48,508 nucleotides of DNA from Comamonadaceae bacterium (GTDB taxonomy: Bacteria; Pseudomonadota; Gammaproteobacteria; Burkholderiales; Burkholderiaceae_C): assembly GCA_947478725.1 (NCBI GenBank), contig CANJWZ010000034.1:1-48508 (forward strand). The letters are read 5' to 3'. The notes below the pieces were generated by a model. The model was not told the DNA's origin, did not search any database, and saw nothing but the letters and a program-made list of their open reading frames with translations. Below are positions 24,975 through 34,700 of this stretch, in pieces (position 1 is the stretch's first letter; the number at the start of each line of letters is the position of its first letter). Both the position numbers and the translations under genes were made by a program.

Positions 24975-25706
24975 TCAGGGCTCGCTGCCGGCGACCTGTG
25001 AATAGCGGAACTGGCGCAGCGGCAGGCCCAAGAAGTATTTGCGTACATATTCAAACTTGGCAGCCAGAGACGAGCTGTAGGCTGCGTCTGCAGGCACATA
25101 CCAGCTGTTCAGGCCAGTTCGCATCAGCAGCTGGTAATTGTTTCGCCGCATCAGCTGGTGTTTGTTCAGGTGGGTGACATGGTCTTCCAGCAACACCAGG
25201 CGCGGCTGCCAGACATCAAAACTAAAGCCTGACAGAGCCACCAGCTCGTGGCCTTCAATATCAATCGACAGCAAATCAAAACCTGCCGGCGCGTTGTGGT
25301 CGCGCAAAATCGCATCCAGGGTGTCGCATTGCACCGCAACCTGCGACCTAACCACAGCGCCGAGCGCAATGGGCCGGTCTTCGAGTGTGGAGTGCGGGCC
25401 GGCGCGGTTCAGCAGCAATTGCTTGCCCGCGTTCTGGGGACTGGAACACGCCATTTGCACCACCGTACCGGTACGGTTTTTTCTCAGCAGTTCGCAGCAG
25501 TCAGGGTCTGGCTCGATCAGCAAACCCGTCCAGCCCAGGGCTTCGAGGTGCTGCGACTGGGAATCCAGCACCGGGTCGTTGGCCCCCACATCGACATAAA
25601 ACCCCGGTTTGCCAGCAAAAAAGCTTTGCACCAGCTGCTTTTCAATGGCCGGCTCGTTGCTGAACTGCTCGATGCGTTGGGTGGTGAAGTCGGCACGTTG
25701 TGGCAT
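24975..25706 (-). CDS. FkbM-family methyltransferase
   Basis: 243 residues. The SAM-binding motif I is FYVDVGANDPVLDS near 36-49, followed by LLIEPDPDCCELLRKN (ribose contact) and LLSIDIEGHELVALSGF, characteristic of FkbM. Members methylate sugars or other small molecules, often in surface polysaccharide or lipid pathways; the acceptor is unknown here. It lies downstream of the LytTR regulator on the same strand with 38 bases between, so it could share the transcript. Confidence 0.85.
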   Translation of the reverse strand: MPQRADFTTQRIEQFSNEPAIEKQLVQSFFAGKPGFYVDVGANDPVLDSQSQHLEALGWTGLLIEPDPDCCELLRKNRTGTVVQMACSSPQNAGKQLLLNRAGPHSTLEDRPIALGAVVRSQVAVQCDTLDAILRDHNAPAGFDLLSIDIEGHELVALSGFSFDVWQPRLVLLEDHVTHLNKHQLMRRNNYQLLMRTGLNSWYVPADAAYSSSLAAKFEYVRKYFLGLPLRQFRYSQVAGSEP

Positions 25707-25744
25707 GTCTTGGGTCTGGTCAGAAAAGCCCGATTATCAATGCG

Positions 25745-26488
25745 CTAGTTGCTGGCGATCGCCTCACGCACCGCGCTGAGTTGGCGACGTGACACGGCCA
25801 CCAGCTCGTCGATACCGCTCAGCCGCACGGCCCAGCCCTCACCTTCCTCGGCGTCAAAGTGTTTGACCAGTGCCCTGACGGCCCGCCTGGCAACCAGGGC
25901 GTTGCGGTGCACCCGCATGAACTGCGCGGCGTATTTTTCTTCCAGCTCACTGAGCGCACCGTCAAAAATATAGCTGTGTGTGGCTGTGCGTACGGTGATG
26001 TATTTCAACTCTGCCTTGAGGTACAGCACTTCAACCAAGGGTACTCGTTCGGTGCGGCCACGGTCTTGAATGATCAGCACGTCACCCATAAAATCAGGCT
26101 GCAAGCCAATATTAATATGGGCAAGTCGCTCTACTTTTTGTAGCGCCTGTTGCAAGCGTTCGAGCCGCACCGGCTTGGTCAGGTAGTCCACGGCCTGAAC
26201 TTCAAAGGCCTGAACTGCGTGCTCGGCATGCGCCGTGACAAACACCACCGCCGGTGGCTGGGGCATGCTGGCAATGGCTTGCGCCAGCTGCACGCCGTCC
26301 ATGCCGGGCATGCGCACATCCAAAAGAACCACGTCAAAAGCCTGCTGCCGCAGGGTTGTCACGGCCTGTGCGGCGGTGGCGGCTTCAGCCAATACTTCAG
26401 CGCTGGGGCTCTGGCAGTCGGCCAGCAGCACGCGCAGCCGTGCCCGCGCCAGCGCTTCATCGTCAACCAGCAGCGCTCGCAGCTTCAT
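25745..26488 (-). CDS. LytTR-family response regulator (AlgR-like)
   Basis: 247 residues from the ATG at 26488; upstream in-frame codons lie inside the kinase gene. Receiver domain 1-120: acidic D9-D10, phosphoacceptor D57 (LLDVRMPGMDG), conserved lysine in DYLTKP. LytTR DNA-binding domain from about 140: VPLVEVLYLKAELKYITVRT and FMRVHRNALVARRAV. Residues 115-131 between them are encoded by short repeat copy C. AAGG precedes the start, 10 bases after the kinase stop. With the kinase and divergent argH this matches the arrangement of algZ/fimS-algR-argH in pseudomonads, suggesting a role in surface or envelope control. Confidence 0.92.
   Translation of the reverse strand: MKLRALLVDDEALARARLRVLLADCQSPSAEVLAEAATAAQAVTTLRQQAFDVVLLDVRMPGMDGVQLAQAIASMPQPPAVVFVTAHAEHAVQAFEVQAVDYLTKPVRLERLQQALQKVERLAHINIGLQPDFMGDVLIIQDRGRTERVPLVEVLYLKAELKYITVRTATHSYIFDGALSELEEKYAAQFMRVHRNALVARRAVRALVKHFDAEEGEGWAVRLSGIDELVAVSRRQLSAVREAIASN
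26096..26144 (-). repeat. Short GCT-N11-AGC repeat, copy C (in frame inside the LytTR regulator gene)
   Basis: Minus strand: GCTACAAAAAGTAGAGC then GACTTGCCCATATTAATATTGG. It encodes residues 115-131 at the receiver/LytTR junction. See copy A for the shared frame and peptide. Confidence 0.85.
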
Positions 26489-26498
26489 GCCCGTGCCT

Positions 26499-27563
26499 TC
26501 ATGCGGGCAGCTCCAGCCGAACCTGGAAAACACCATCCTGATAGACCGCCTGAAAGCGCGCCTGCACATCGTGCAGCAGCAGCAAGCGTTCACGCACATT
26601 GGCCAGCGCCAAACCGTGACCCCGCGCGCCCACACCTGCTGGCGTGCTGTTGCTGACCTTGACCACCACGACGCTGCCGCGCCGCTCGGTAGAAATTTTT
26701 ACCAAAGCACCCGTCGCGCTGGGCTCTACGCCATGCTTGATGGCGTTTTCAACCAGCGGCTGGAGCAGCAGCGGCGGCAGCCGGGCTTGGGCGGCCTGCG
26801 GGTCAAGATGCCAGCTGATTTGCAGGCGATCGCCAAAGCGGATCTCTTCTATGGCCATGTAACGCGCAGCCAGAGAAATTTCTTGCCCCAACGTGACCGA
26901 CTCTGCCGGGTCGGCCAGTGCGCTGCGAAACAGCTCACTCAGGTCTTCCAGCACCGCTTCGGCCTTGAGCGGCTCGGCCCGGACCAAAGCGATGGCGCTG
27001 TTCAGGGTGTTGAATAAAAAATGCGGCCGGATGCGCGACTGGAGCTCCGCCAGCCGTGCTGCCGTTGCCGCGGGCGTGCGGGCCCGGGCGCGCCAGAACA
27101 GCCCGGCCAGCAGCATGCCCGACAGAAATGCGCCCGCAGCCGCGCTGGCAAACCAGGGCGCAGGCTGCAACAAGCCGATAAAACTCAGCAAGCCGCAGCC
27201 ATACAGGCCTGCTACGGCGCCCAGAGCGATGCCCATCAGCCATTGGCCCGATGGGTTGAGCCGGGCCAGGCGAGCCTTTAAAGCGCAGGCCGCAATCAGC
27301 CAGGCCAGCGTGGCAGGCAACACGCCCCCTGTCAGCAGCGAAAAGCGCAGCAGCCAGTCCAGCGCTTGGGTGGACACAAACATGGCGCCAATACCCACCA
27401 CGCTCTCAACAAACAGCACCGCCCGCAGCACCACGCCCACATGACAGGCATCAAACATGTTGGGGCGCGCGGGCGCAGCATAAGCGCCAGCCAAGCCATC
27501 ATCCAGCGGCAGCAAACCGCCGTGCAATGTGGATTCAGCAAAAGCCGGGGGGACTGTTTTCAT
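26499..27563 (-). CDS. LytS/AlgZ-type sensor histidine kinase
   Basis: 354 residues from the ATG at 27563; an earlier in-frame start at 27629 would add 22 residues. The N-terminal 160 residues contain about four to six hydrophobic helices and no large periplasmic domain. The kinase part begins ELQSRIRPHFLFNTLNSAIALV, the HisKA_5 (His_kinase) motif with the phosphorylated histidine, then LPPLLLQPLVENAIKHGVEP (N box) and GHGLALANVRERL (G box). It should phosphorylate the downstream LytTR regulator. It is divergent from argH, with 92 bases between starts. Confidence 0.92.
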   Translation of the reverse strand: MKTVPPAFAESTLHGGLLPLDDGLAGAYAAPARPNMFDACHVGVVLRAVLFVESVVGIGAMFVSTQALDWLLRFSLLTGGVLPATLAWLIAACALKARLARLNPSGQWLMGIALGAVAGLYGCGLLSFIGLLQPAPWFASAAAGAFLSGMLLAGLFWRARARTPAATAARLAELQSRIRPHFLFNTLNSAIALVRAEPLKAEAVLEDLSELFRSALADPAESVTLGQEISLAARYMAIEEIRFGDRLQISWHLDPQAAQARLPPLLLQPLVENAIKHGVEPSATGALVKISTERRGSVVVVKVSNSTPAGVGARGHGLALANVRERLLLLHDVQARFQAVYQDGVFQVRLELPA

Positions 27564-27655
27564 CAGTGGCAGGGACAGGGCAGATAAAATCAACGGGACA
27601 AGTATTGCATTGCCGGCTCCTGCCGACAAGCAAAACGCGCCTTTGAAAGTTTAAT

Positions 27656-29068
27656 GTGAACCAATTCGACAAAAAATCACAAGCCTGGTCTGCCCTGTTT
27701 TCTGAACCCATGAGCGACCTGGTCAAACGCTACACGTCCAGCGTGTTTTTTGACAAGCGCTTGTGGCAGGCCGACATTGCCGGCTCATTGGCGCATGCCG
27801 ACATGCTGATGGCGCAGGGCATCATCAACGCTGCTGACCACGCTTCCATCCAAGACGGCATGGCAAAAATCACGTCAGAGATTGAGTCGGGTGCGTTTGA
27901 GTGGAAGCTGGACCTGGAAGACGTGCACCTGAACATTGAGGCGCGCCTGACGGCATTGGTAGGCGACGCTGGCAAACGGCTGCACACGGGCCGCTCGAGA
28001 AACGACCAGGTCGCGACCGATGTGCGTCTGTGGCTGCGCGGTGAGATTGACGCCATCACCGGTCTGCTGACGGATCTGCAACGAGCCTTGGTAGACATTG
28101 CTGACAAAAATGTGGATGTGATTTTGCCCGGCTTTACTCACCTGCAAGTGGCCCAGCCAGTGAGCTTTGGCCACCACATGCTGGCCTATGTCGAGATGTT
28201 TTCCCGCGACGCGGCTCGTATGGCCGACGTTCGAAAACGCGTCAACTGTTTGCCGCTCGGCGCGGCCGCGCTGGCGGGCACCAGCTACCCGCTGGACCGT
28301 GAGCGCGTCGCCAGGTCGCTTGGCATGGTCGATGAAAATGGCCAGCCCTGTGTCTGCCAAAATTCTCTTGATGCTGTCAGTGACCGCGACTTTGCGATTG
28401 AATTTACCGCCGCTGCCTCGATTGCGATGGTGCACATCAGCCGCATGAGCGAGGAGCTGATCTTGTGGATGAGCCAGAACTTCGGCTTCATCCACATTCC
28501 TGACCGCTTCACCACCGGTTCGTCCATCATGCCGCAAAAGAAGAACCCCGATGTGCCCGAGCTGGCACGCGGCAAAACCGGCCGGGTGGTGGGCCATTTG
28601 ATGGGCTTGATCACACTCATGAAAGGCCAACCCCTGGCCTACAACAAGGACAACCAGGAAGACAAGGAGCCGCTGTTTGACACGGTAGACACCTTAAAAG
28701 ACACGCTGCGCATCTTTGCAGACATGGTGGCAGGCATCACTGTCAAACCAGACGCGATGGAAAAAGCCGCCCTGCGCGGCTACGCCACCGCAACGGATTT
28801 GGCCGACTACATGGTGAAAAAAGGGTTGCCATTTCGGGACGCACACGAGGCTGTGGCCCACGCCGTAAAAGCCGCCATGGCACACGGGGTCGACCTGTCA
28901 GAACTGCCTCTGGCCGTGCTGCAAGAGTTCAACCCGAAAATTGAAAAAGACGTGTACGACGTGCTGAGCCTGCGCGGCTCACTGAATGCGCGGAACACGC
29001 TGGGCGGCACGGCGCCGGTGCAGGTGCGGGCGCAGATTGCGCTGCACAGGGCCAGGCTGTCAAAATAA
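27656..29068 (+). CDS. argH: Argininosuccinate lyase (ArgH)
   Basis: 470 residues. It cleaves argininosuccinate to arginine and fumarate, the last step of arginine synthesis. The start is taken as GTG at 27656: the ATG two bases earlier is followed directly by a stop, and homology covers [19 protein letters not shown] near the N-terminus. The fumarase-superfamily signature [12 protein letters not shown] is present with the catalytic serine loop, as are [17 protein letters not shown] and TGFTHLQ-like [18 protein letters not shown]. No leader or arginine box is evident in the 92-base upstream region. Confidence 0.97.
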   Translation: MNQFDKKSQAWSALFSEPMSDLVKRYTSSVFFDKRLWQADIAGSLAHADMLMAQGIINAADHASIQDGMAKITSEIESGAFEWKLDLEDVHLNIEARLTALVGDAGKRLHTGRSRNDQVATDVRLWLRGEIDAITGLLTDLQRALVDIADKNVDVILPGFTHLQVAQPVSFGHHMLAYVEMFSRDAARMADVRKRVNCLPLGAAALAGTSYPLDRERVARSLGMVDENGQPCVCQNSLDAVSDRDFAIEFTAAASIAMVHISRMSEELILWMSQNFGFIHIPDRFTTGSSIMPQKKNPDVPELARGKTGRVVGHLMGLITLMKGQPLAYNKDNQEDKEPLFDTVDTLKDTLRIFADMVAGITVKPDAMEKAALRGYATATDLADYMVKKGLPFRDAHEAVAHAVKAAMAHGVDLSELPLAVLQEFNPKIEKDVYDVLSLRGSLNARNTLGGTAPVQVRAQIALHRARLSK

Positions 29069-29145
29069 TTTCAATGTGCTCAGCTCAGTTTTCATGCCAT
29101 GACTGTGCCGCGCCCTTACCATCGCAAGAAGACCGAAGTAGACCC

Positions 29146-29175
29146 AAAGACAAAGACAAAGACAAGGACAAAGAC
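29146..29175 (+). repeat. Hexanucleotide tandem repeat in the lldD leader
   Basis: Five units of AAAGAC, the fourth being AAGGAC, end 5 bases before the lldD ATG. The variant unit supplies the best ribosome site (AAGGA, 29164-29168). Confidence 0.9.
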
Positions 29176-29180
29176 ATTCC

Positions 29181-30344
29181 ATGACCATCATCACCAATAT
29201 TGAAGATCTGCGGGTATTGCACCAAAAGCGCGTACCGCGCATGTTTTACGACTACGCTGATTCAGGATCATGGACCGAAGGCACTTACCGCGCCAATGAA
29301 GCGGACTTTCAGTCCATCAAATTCCGCCAGCGCGTGGCGGTCAACATGGAAGGGCGCAGTACGGCGACGCAAATGATTGGGCAAAACGTGGCCATGCCCG
29401 TGGCTATTGCGCCTACCGGGATGAGCGGCATGCAACATGCTGATGGCGAGATTTGCGGCGCGCGCGCTGCCAAAAAGTTTGGCATCCCGTTTACCTTGTC
29501 GACGATGAGCATTTGCTCGATTGAAGATGTGGCTGAGGCGACCGACCGGCACCCGTTCTGGTTTCAGCTCTACGTTTTGAAAGACCGCGACTTTATCGAG
29601 CGCCTGATTGACCGGGCCAAAGCCGCCAACTGCTCGGCGCTGGTGATCACGCTTGATTTGCAAATCCTGGGTCAACGCCACAAAGACTTGAAAAACGGCC
29701 TGTCCGCACCACCCAAGTTAACCATTCCCAACATCATCAACATGGCCACCAAGCCGCGCTGGGGCTTGGGCATGCTAGGCACCAAACGCCACGGCTTTGG
29801 CAACATTGTGGGTCACGTCAAGGGCGTTGACGACATGAGCTCGCTCAGTGACTGGACAGCCAAGCAGTTCGACCCAGCCCTCAACTGGAACGATGTGGAG
29901 TGGATTAAAAAACGCTGGGGCGGCAAGATTATTTTGAAGGGCATTCAGGACGAAGAAGATGCGCGGCTTGCGGTCAGCAGTGGCGCAGATGCGCTCATCG
30001 TGTCCAACCATGGCGGCAGGCAACTCGACGGTGCGGAATCCTCCATCCGCGCCCTGCCCCGCATTGTGGCCGCCGTTGGCGACAAGATAGAAGTCCATAT
30101 GGATGGCGGCATTCGCAGCGGCCAGGACGTCATCAAAGCGGTCGCCCTGGGAGCCAAAGGCGTGTACATCGGTCGCGCCTGGCTGTATGCGCTGGGCGCA
30201 CTCGGCGAGGAAGGCGTGACCAAGGCGCTGCACATCATTCACAAAGAGCTGGACCTGACGATGGCCTTTTGCGGCAAGACCGACATCAACACCGTCGACA
30301 AAGGTATTTTGCTGGCGGGCAGCTACCCGGTGGCGCCGACCTGA
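29181..30344 (+). CDS. lldD: FMN-dependent L-lactate dehydrogenase / alpha-hydroxy acid dehydrogenase
   Basis: 387 residues. It oxidises L-lactate (or a related 2-hydroxy acid) to the keto acid with FMN, passing electrons to the respiratory chain; a membrane-associated cytoplasmic enzyme. Family marks: RVPRMFYDYADSGSWTE at 18-34, APTGMSGMQHADGE, FQLYVLKDR, SNHGGRQLDG with catalytic H277, and MDGGIRSGQDVIKAVALGAKGVYIGRAWLY for FMN phosphate. Length is normal. The ribosome site lies inside a hexamer repeat. Mandelate or glycolate oxidation is possible instead; no lactate permease or regulator is adjacent. It ends 9 bases from the convergent efflux operon. Confidence 0.88.
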   Translation: MTIITNIEDLRVLHQKRVPRMFYDYADSGSWTEGTYRANEADFQSIKFRQRVAVNMEGRSTATQMIGQNVAMPVAIAPTGMSGMQHADGEICGARAAKKFGIPFTLSTMSICSIEDVAEATDRHPFWFQLYVLKDRDFIERLIDRAKAANCSALVITLDLQILGQRHKDLKNGLSAPPKLTIPNIINMATKPRWGLGMLGTKRHGFGNIVGHVKGVDDMSSLSDWTAKQFDPALNWNDVEWIKKRWGGKIILKGIQDEEDARLAVSSGADALIVSNHGGRQLDGAESSIRALPRIVAAVGDKIEVHMDGGIRSGQDVIKAVALGAKGVYIGRAWLYALGALGEEGVTKALHIIHKELDLTMAFCGKTDINTVDKGILLAGSYPVAPT

Positions 30345-30353
30345 AGGCCGGTG

Positions 30354-31784
30354 TCAAGGGGTCCAGCCACCGCCCAGTGATTGAATCAGCGCCACCGCAG
30401 TTGTCTGGCGGTCAGCCGTGGCCTGCACCAGCGCACGGCGGGCACTGAGGGCGGTGGTTTGGGCGGTGATGACCTCGGAGTAGCTCACTTGCCCGCTGCG
30501 GTAGCGGTTCAGCACTTGCTGCTCCACCTGATCAGCAGCGCTTGACGCCTGGGCACGCAGTGCTTGCTGGATTTGCAGCACACGGGCAGCAGACAGCTGG
30601 TCTTCAACATTTTGAAACGCGCTCAGCACCACCTGGCGGTAGCGTGCCACGGTCTGGTCGTAGGCGGCTGTCGCGCCGTCCAGACGCGCGTCAAGTGCGC
30701 CGCCCTTGAACAGCACTTGCGCTGCGGACAAACCCAGTGACCACAAGGCAGCAGGCGCGCTGAACAGATCAGCCACGCGGCTGGCTGATGTACCGACAGA
30801 CGCATTCAGGCTCAGGCTGGGGTAGTAAGCCGCTTTGGCCACGCCAATCTGCTGGTTGGCACTCGCCATACGGCGCTCTGCGGCGGCGATGTCAGGCCGG
30901 CGCTGAAGCAAGGTAGACGGCACGCCAACCGGAACGTTGGGCACAGTGGCTTTCCAGTCGGGCGCAGCTGCCAACGTGAAGTTGCCGGGTGCCCGACCCA
31001 CCAGCACGGCAATGGCGTGCTCGAGTTGCGCGCGCGTACGCTGCACGCTGGCCTCGTCGGCCTGGGCGTTGGCCAGCTGGGTTTGCGCTTGCAGCACATC
31101 GGTCTTGGCGGCAATGCCGGCGCTGTAGCGGTTTTGCGTGATCTCGAGTGCACGCGCGTAGCCTGCCAGCGTGCTGGCCAGCAAGGCTTTTTGCGCGTCC
31201 TGCTGGCGCAGTGACAAATAATTGACCGCCAGCTCACCCTGCGCCGACAACTTGGCGGTGGCAAGGTCGGCGGCGCTGGCGGCGGCTGTGGCCGCTGCGC
31301 CGTTGGCCACACTTTGCAGGCGGCCCCACACATCGGGCTCCCAGGCAGCGCCCAGGCTGGCTTGGTAGTTGCTGCTGGTGCGGTTGCTGTTGCTGGCTGT
31401 GGTGTTGACTGTGCCCGTACCGCCGCCATTGCCCGAACGGGAAGTGCCACCATTTAAGGTGACGGACGGGAAAAGCGCCGCGCGTTGCTCGGCGACGAGC
31501 GCACGCGCCTGCGCATACGCGGACACCGCCGCGGCCACGTTCTGGTTGGACACCTCCACCCGCGCTGCCAGTTCATGGAGTACCGGGTCGTTGAACAACT
31601 GCCACCAAGGCCCGCGCTCCAGTGCGTCTGCGGGCTGGGCCGTGACCCAGTCGCCCGCTTCTTTGTAGGCGATCACCTCTGGCGTTCTGGGACGCTGATA
31701 GCTTGGGCCGACGGCGCAACCGGTGATCAGCAAGGCCAGCGCAACAGGAAAAAGAGGTTTTAAAGCGTGAGTTTGCATGGTCAT
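30354..31784 (-). CDS. Outer membrane efflux lipoprotein (NodT/OprM family)
   Basis: 476 residues from the ATG at 31784 (another ATG at 31778). Lipoprotein signal LLITGCAVGPSYQRP, with lipidation cysteine. Two repeats of the outer membrane efflux family follow: WWQLFNDPVLHELAARV, DVWGRLQSVANGA, long coiled-coil helices, and VPVGVPSTLLQRRPDIAAAERRMASANQQIGVAKAAYYPSL. It is the outer membrane channel of the RND pump encoded just upstream, starting 5 bases after the mdtC stop. A TolC-type protein supplied in the same operon means this pump is self-contained, unlike E. coli MdtABC. Confidence 0.93.
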   Translation of the reverse strand: MTMQTHALKPLFPVALALLITGCAVGPSYQRPRTPEVIAYKEAGDWVTAQPADALERGPWWQLFNDPVLHELAARVEVSNQNVAAAVSAYAQARALVAEQRAALFPSVTLNGGTSRSGNGGGTGTVNTTASNSNRTSSNYQASLGAAWEPDVWGRLQSVANGAAATAAASAADLATAKLSAQGELAVNYLSLRQQDAQKALLASTLAGYARALEITQNRYSAGIAAKTDVLQAQTQLANAQADEASVQRTRAQLEHAIAVLVGRAPGNFTLAAAPDWKATVPNVPVGVPSTLLQRRPDIAAAERRMASANQQIGVAKAAYYPSLSLNASVGTSASRVADLFSAPAALWSLGLSAAQVLFKGGALDARLDGATAAYDQTVARYRQVVLSAFQNVEDQLSAARVLQIQQALRAQASSAADQVEQQVLNRYRSGQVSYSEVITAQTTALSARRALVQATADRQTTAVALIQSLGGGWTP

Positions 31785-31788
31785 CGTT

Positions 31789-34700
31789 TCAAGAAGTTGC
31801 CCGCGCCAGATGGACTTCATTGGCACCGCGCCTGCGCAGCTTGTCCATCAGCACATACACCACAGGCGTTGTCAGCAGCGTCAGCAGCTGGCTGGCAATC
31901 AGCCCGCCAATGATCGCAATGCCCAGCGGGCGGCGCAGCTCGGCACCTTCGCCAAAGCCAATGGCCAGTGGCAAAGCCCCAAGAACTGCCGCCAACGTGG
32001 TCATCAAAATCGGGCGAAAGCGCATCAAGCACGCCTGGCGCACAGCATCTACAGCACTCAGTCCGCGCGCGCGCTCGGCATCAATGGCAAAGTCAATGAT
32101 CAAAATCGCATTTTTCTTGACGATGCCAATCAGCAAGAAAACACCAATCAGCGCGATGATGGAAAAGTCGAGCTTGAAGATCATCAAGGCCAGCACCGCA
32201 CCGACCCCCGCGGAGGGCAGCGTCGACAGCACGGTGATGGGATGCACCAGGCTTTCGTACAAGACGCCCAACACGATGTAAATCACAACCAGCGCCGCCA
32301 GTATCAAAAGGGGCTGCTGGCCTTGCGATTCTTGTGCGGCACGGGCGGTGCCTTCAAAGCTGCCGCGCACGTTGTTGGGCAGGCCGATCTCAGCTTCGGC
32401 TTGCTTGACGGCGACCTGACCCTGCTGGAGGGTACTGCCTTCGGCCAGGTTGTACGACACGGTGGTGGCGAGTTCGCCGTCTTGATGATTCACACTGGAT
32501 GCCTTGGCACTTTCAGAAAACCGGGCAATCGCCGACAGCGGCACCATGGTGCTGCCTGTGTTGCTCAGGGCCTGACCTGTTGACTGATCGCGCAGCGCGG
32601 GGTTGACGAGGTTGGCCGCAGTGGTTCCCACGCCTGTTGCGCGCGCGGGCACGTAAATATCTTTCAGCGCCTCGGGGCTTTGCCTGAAGCGCGGGGCCAC
32701 TTCCATGATCACTTTGTACTGGTTGATGTCGCTGTATATCGTGGCCACCTGGCGCTGCCCAAAGCCGTTGTAAAGCGCGTTGTCCACATCACGCGATGTG
32801 ACGCCCAGGCGCGAGGCGCTGTCTTTGTCGACCGTGACCATCGTCTCGACACCGTTTTCCTGCTGGTCGGTGTCAATGTCGATCAGCGCATCTTGCCGCT
32901 TCATCTGGTCTGCCAGGCGCCGCGCCCATTTGCGCAGGTCGGCAATGTTGTCGCTTTTCAAGGTGTACTGGTAAGTGGCGTTGCTGCTGCGACCGCCGCC
33001 ACGCAGGTCTTGCACGGTACCTAAAAACAAACTGATGCCGGTGACACGCGCCAACTGCGGACGCAGCCGCGCAATCACCGCCTGGCCACCTACTGCGTCA
33101 GGTCGCTGTGCCAATGGTTTGAGATTGATAAACATGAAGCCGCCACCGGCCCGGCCGCCACCGGTAAATGCCACCACCGCGTCGACTGCAGGGTCGGCAC
33201 GCACAATGTCGGTCAGTTCCTTGAGCTTGCTTTGCATGGCCTGGAATGAAATGCTTTGATCGGCCCGCAGGCCGCCGTTGATCTGCCCAGTGTCTTGCTG
33301 CGGGAAAAATCCTTTGGGAATTTTGATGAACAGATAAACGTTCATGCCGATGACCGCCACCAGCACCAGCATGACCAGCCAGCGCATGTGCAGCGCCCAG
33401 TCCAGGCTGAGTTCATAGCCACGCAACAGGCGTTTGAAACCGCTGTCAAACCAGCGCGAAACCAAGCCCGGTTTCTTTGTCGAATGCGGCTCGTTTGACT
33501 TCAAGAGCCAGGCGCACATCATGGGCGTGGTGGTCAGTGAGATCACGAGAGAAATCATCACCGCTACAGACAGCGTCACGGCAAACTCACGAAACAAGCG
33601 CCCCACCTGGCCGCCCATGAAGAGCAGTGGGATAAACACCGCCACCAGTGACAGGCTGATTGACAGGACAGTAAACCCCACCTCGCGAGCACCCAGCAGC
33701 GCTGCCTTGAAGCGGTCCATGCCGGCTTCAATATGACGGCTGGTGTTTTCCAGCACCACGATCGCGTCGTCCACGACAAATCCAGTCGCAACAGTCAGCG
33801 CCATCAGGCTCAGGTTGTTCAGGCTAAAGCCCAGCAGGTACATGACGCCGAAGGTCCCCAGAAGCGACACCACAGTCGCAACGGCGGGGATGACAGTCGC
33901 GCGGGCGCTGCGTAAAAACGCGCTGACCACCAGCACCACCAGCACAATGGAAATGAGCAGCGTGATTTCAACCTCGCGCAAGGAAGATCGAATCGAGTTG
34001 GTACTGTCAGAGGCGACCGACAGCTTCACATCCGGGGGCAACTGGGCCTGGAGTTCAGGCAGCAAAGCGCGAATCCCATCGACCGTAGAAATCACATTGG
34101 CATCTGGCTGGCGGCGTATCAGGACGATGACTGCTGCGTCGCCATTGAAAAGTCCCAAGGTGTTGGTGTTTTCGGTGCCGTCACGCACGTCCGCCACATC
34201 GGCTAGCCGCACGGCTGCGCCATTACGCCAGGCCACCACCAGCCCGTGGTAGTCAGCCGCCTTCAGCCCGCCAGTGGCGGTGTTGCCAACAGCGTAAATT
34301 TGCAGGCGCTGGTATTTACCTTCACTGTTGTCTTCAATCGCACCCTTGGGCCGATTGGCGTTGGAGGCCTGCAAGGCCGCACGCACGTCCTCCATGCTGA
34401 TGCCGTAACGGTTCAGTGCAAAAGGAATCAACTCAACCCGCACGGCGGGCAGCGAGCCGCCGCCGAGTTCCACATCGCCCACACCAGGCACCTGCGCAAT
34501 TTTTTGCTGCAACAGGCTGGACACATCGTCGTAAATTTGCCCGGGCGTTCGCGTCTTGGACGTGAGCGCCAAAATCATCACAGGTGCCGCCGCGGGATTG
34601 GCTTTGCGGTAGGTCGGGTTGCTGCGCAGGGCAGCCGGCAGGTCGACCCGGCTGGCGTTGATGGCGCCCTGCACTTCACGCGCTGCCGCATCGATTTTGC

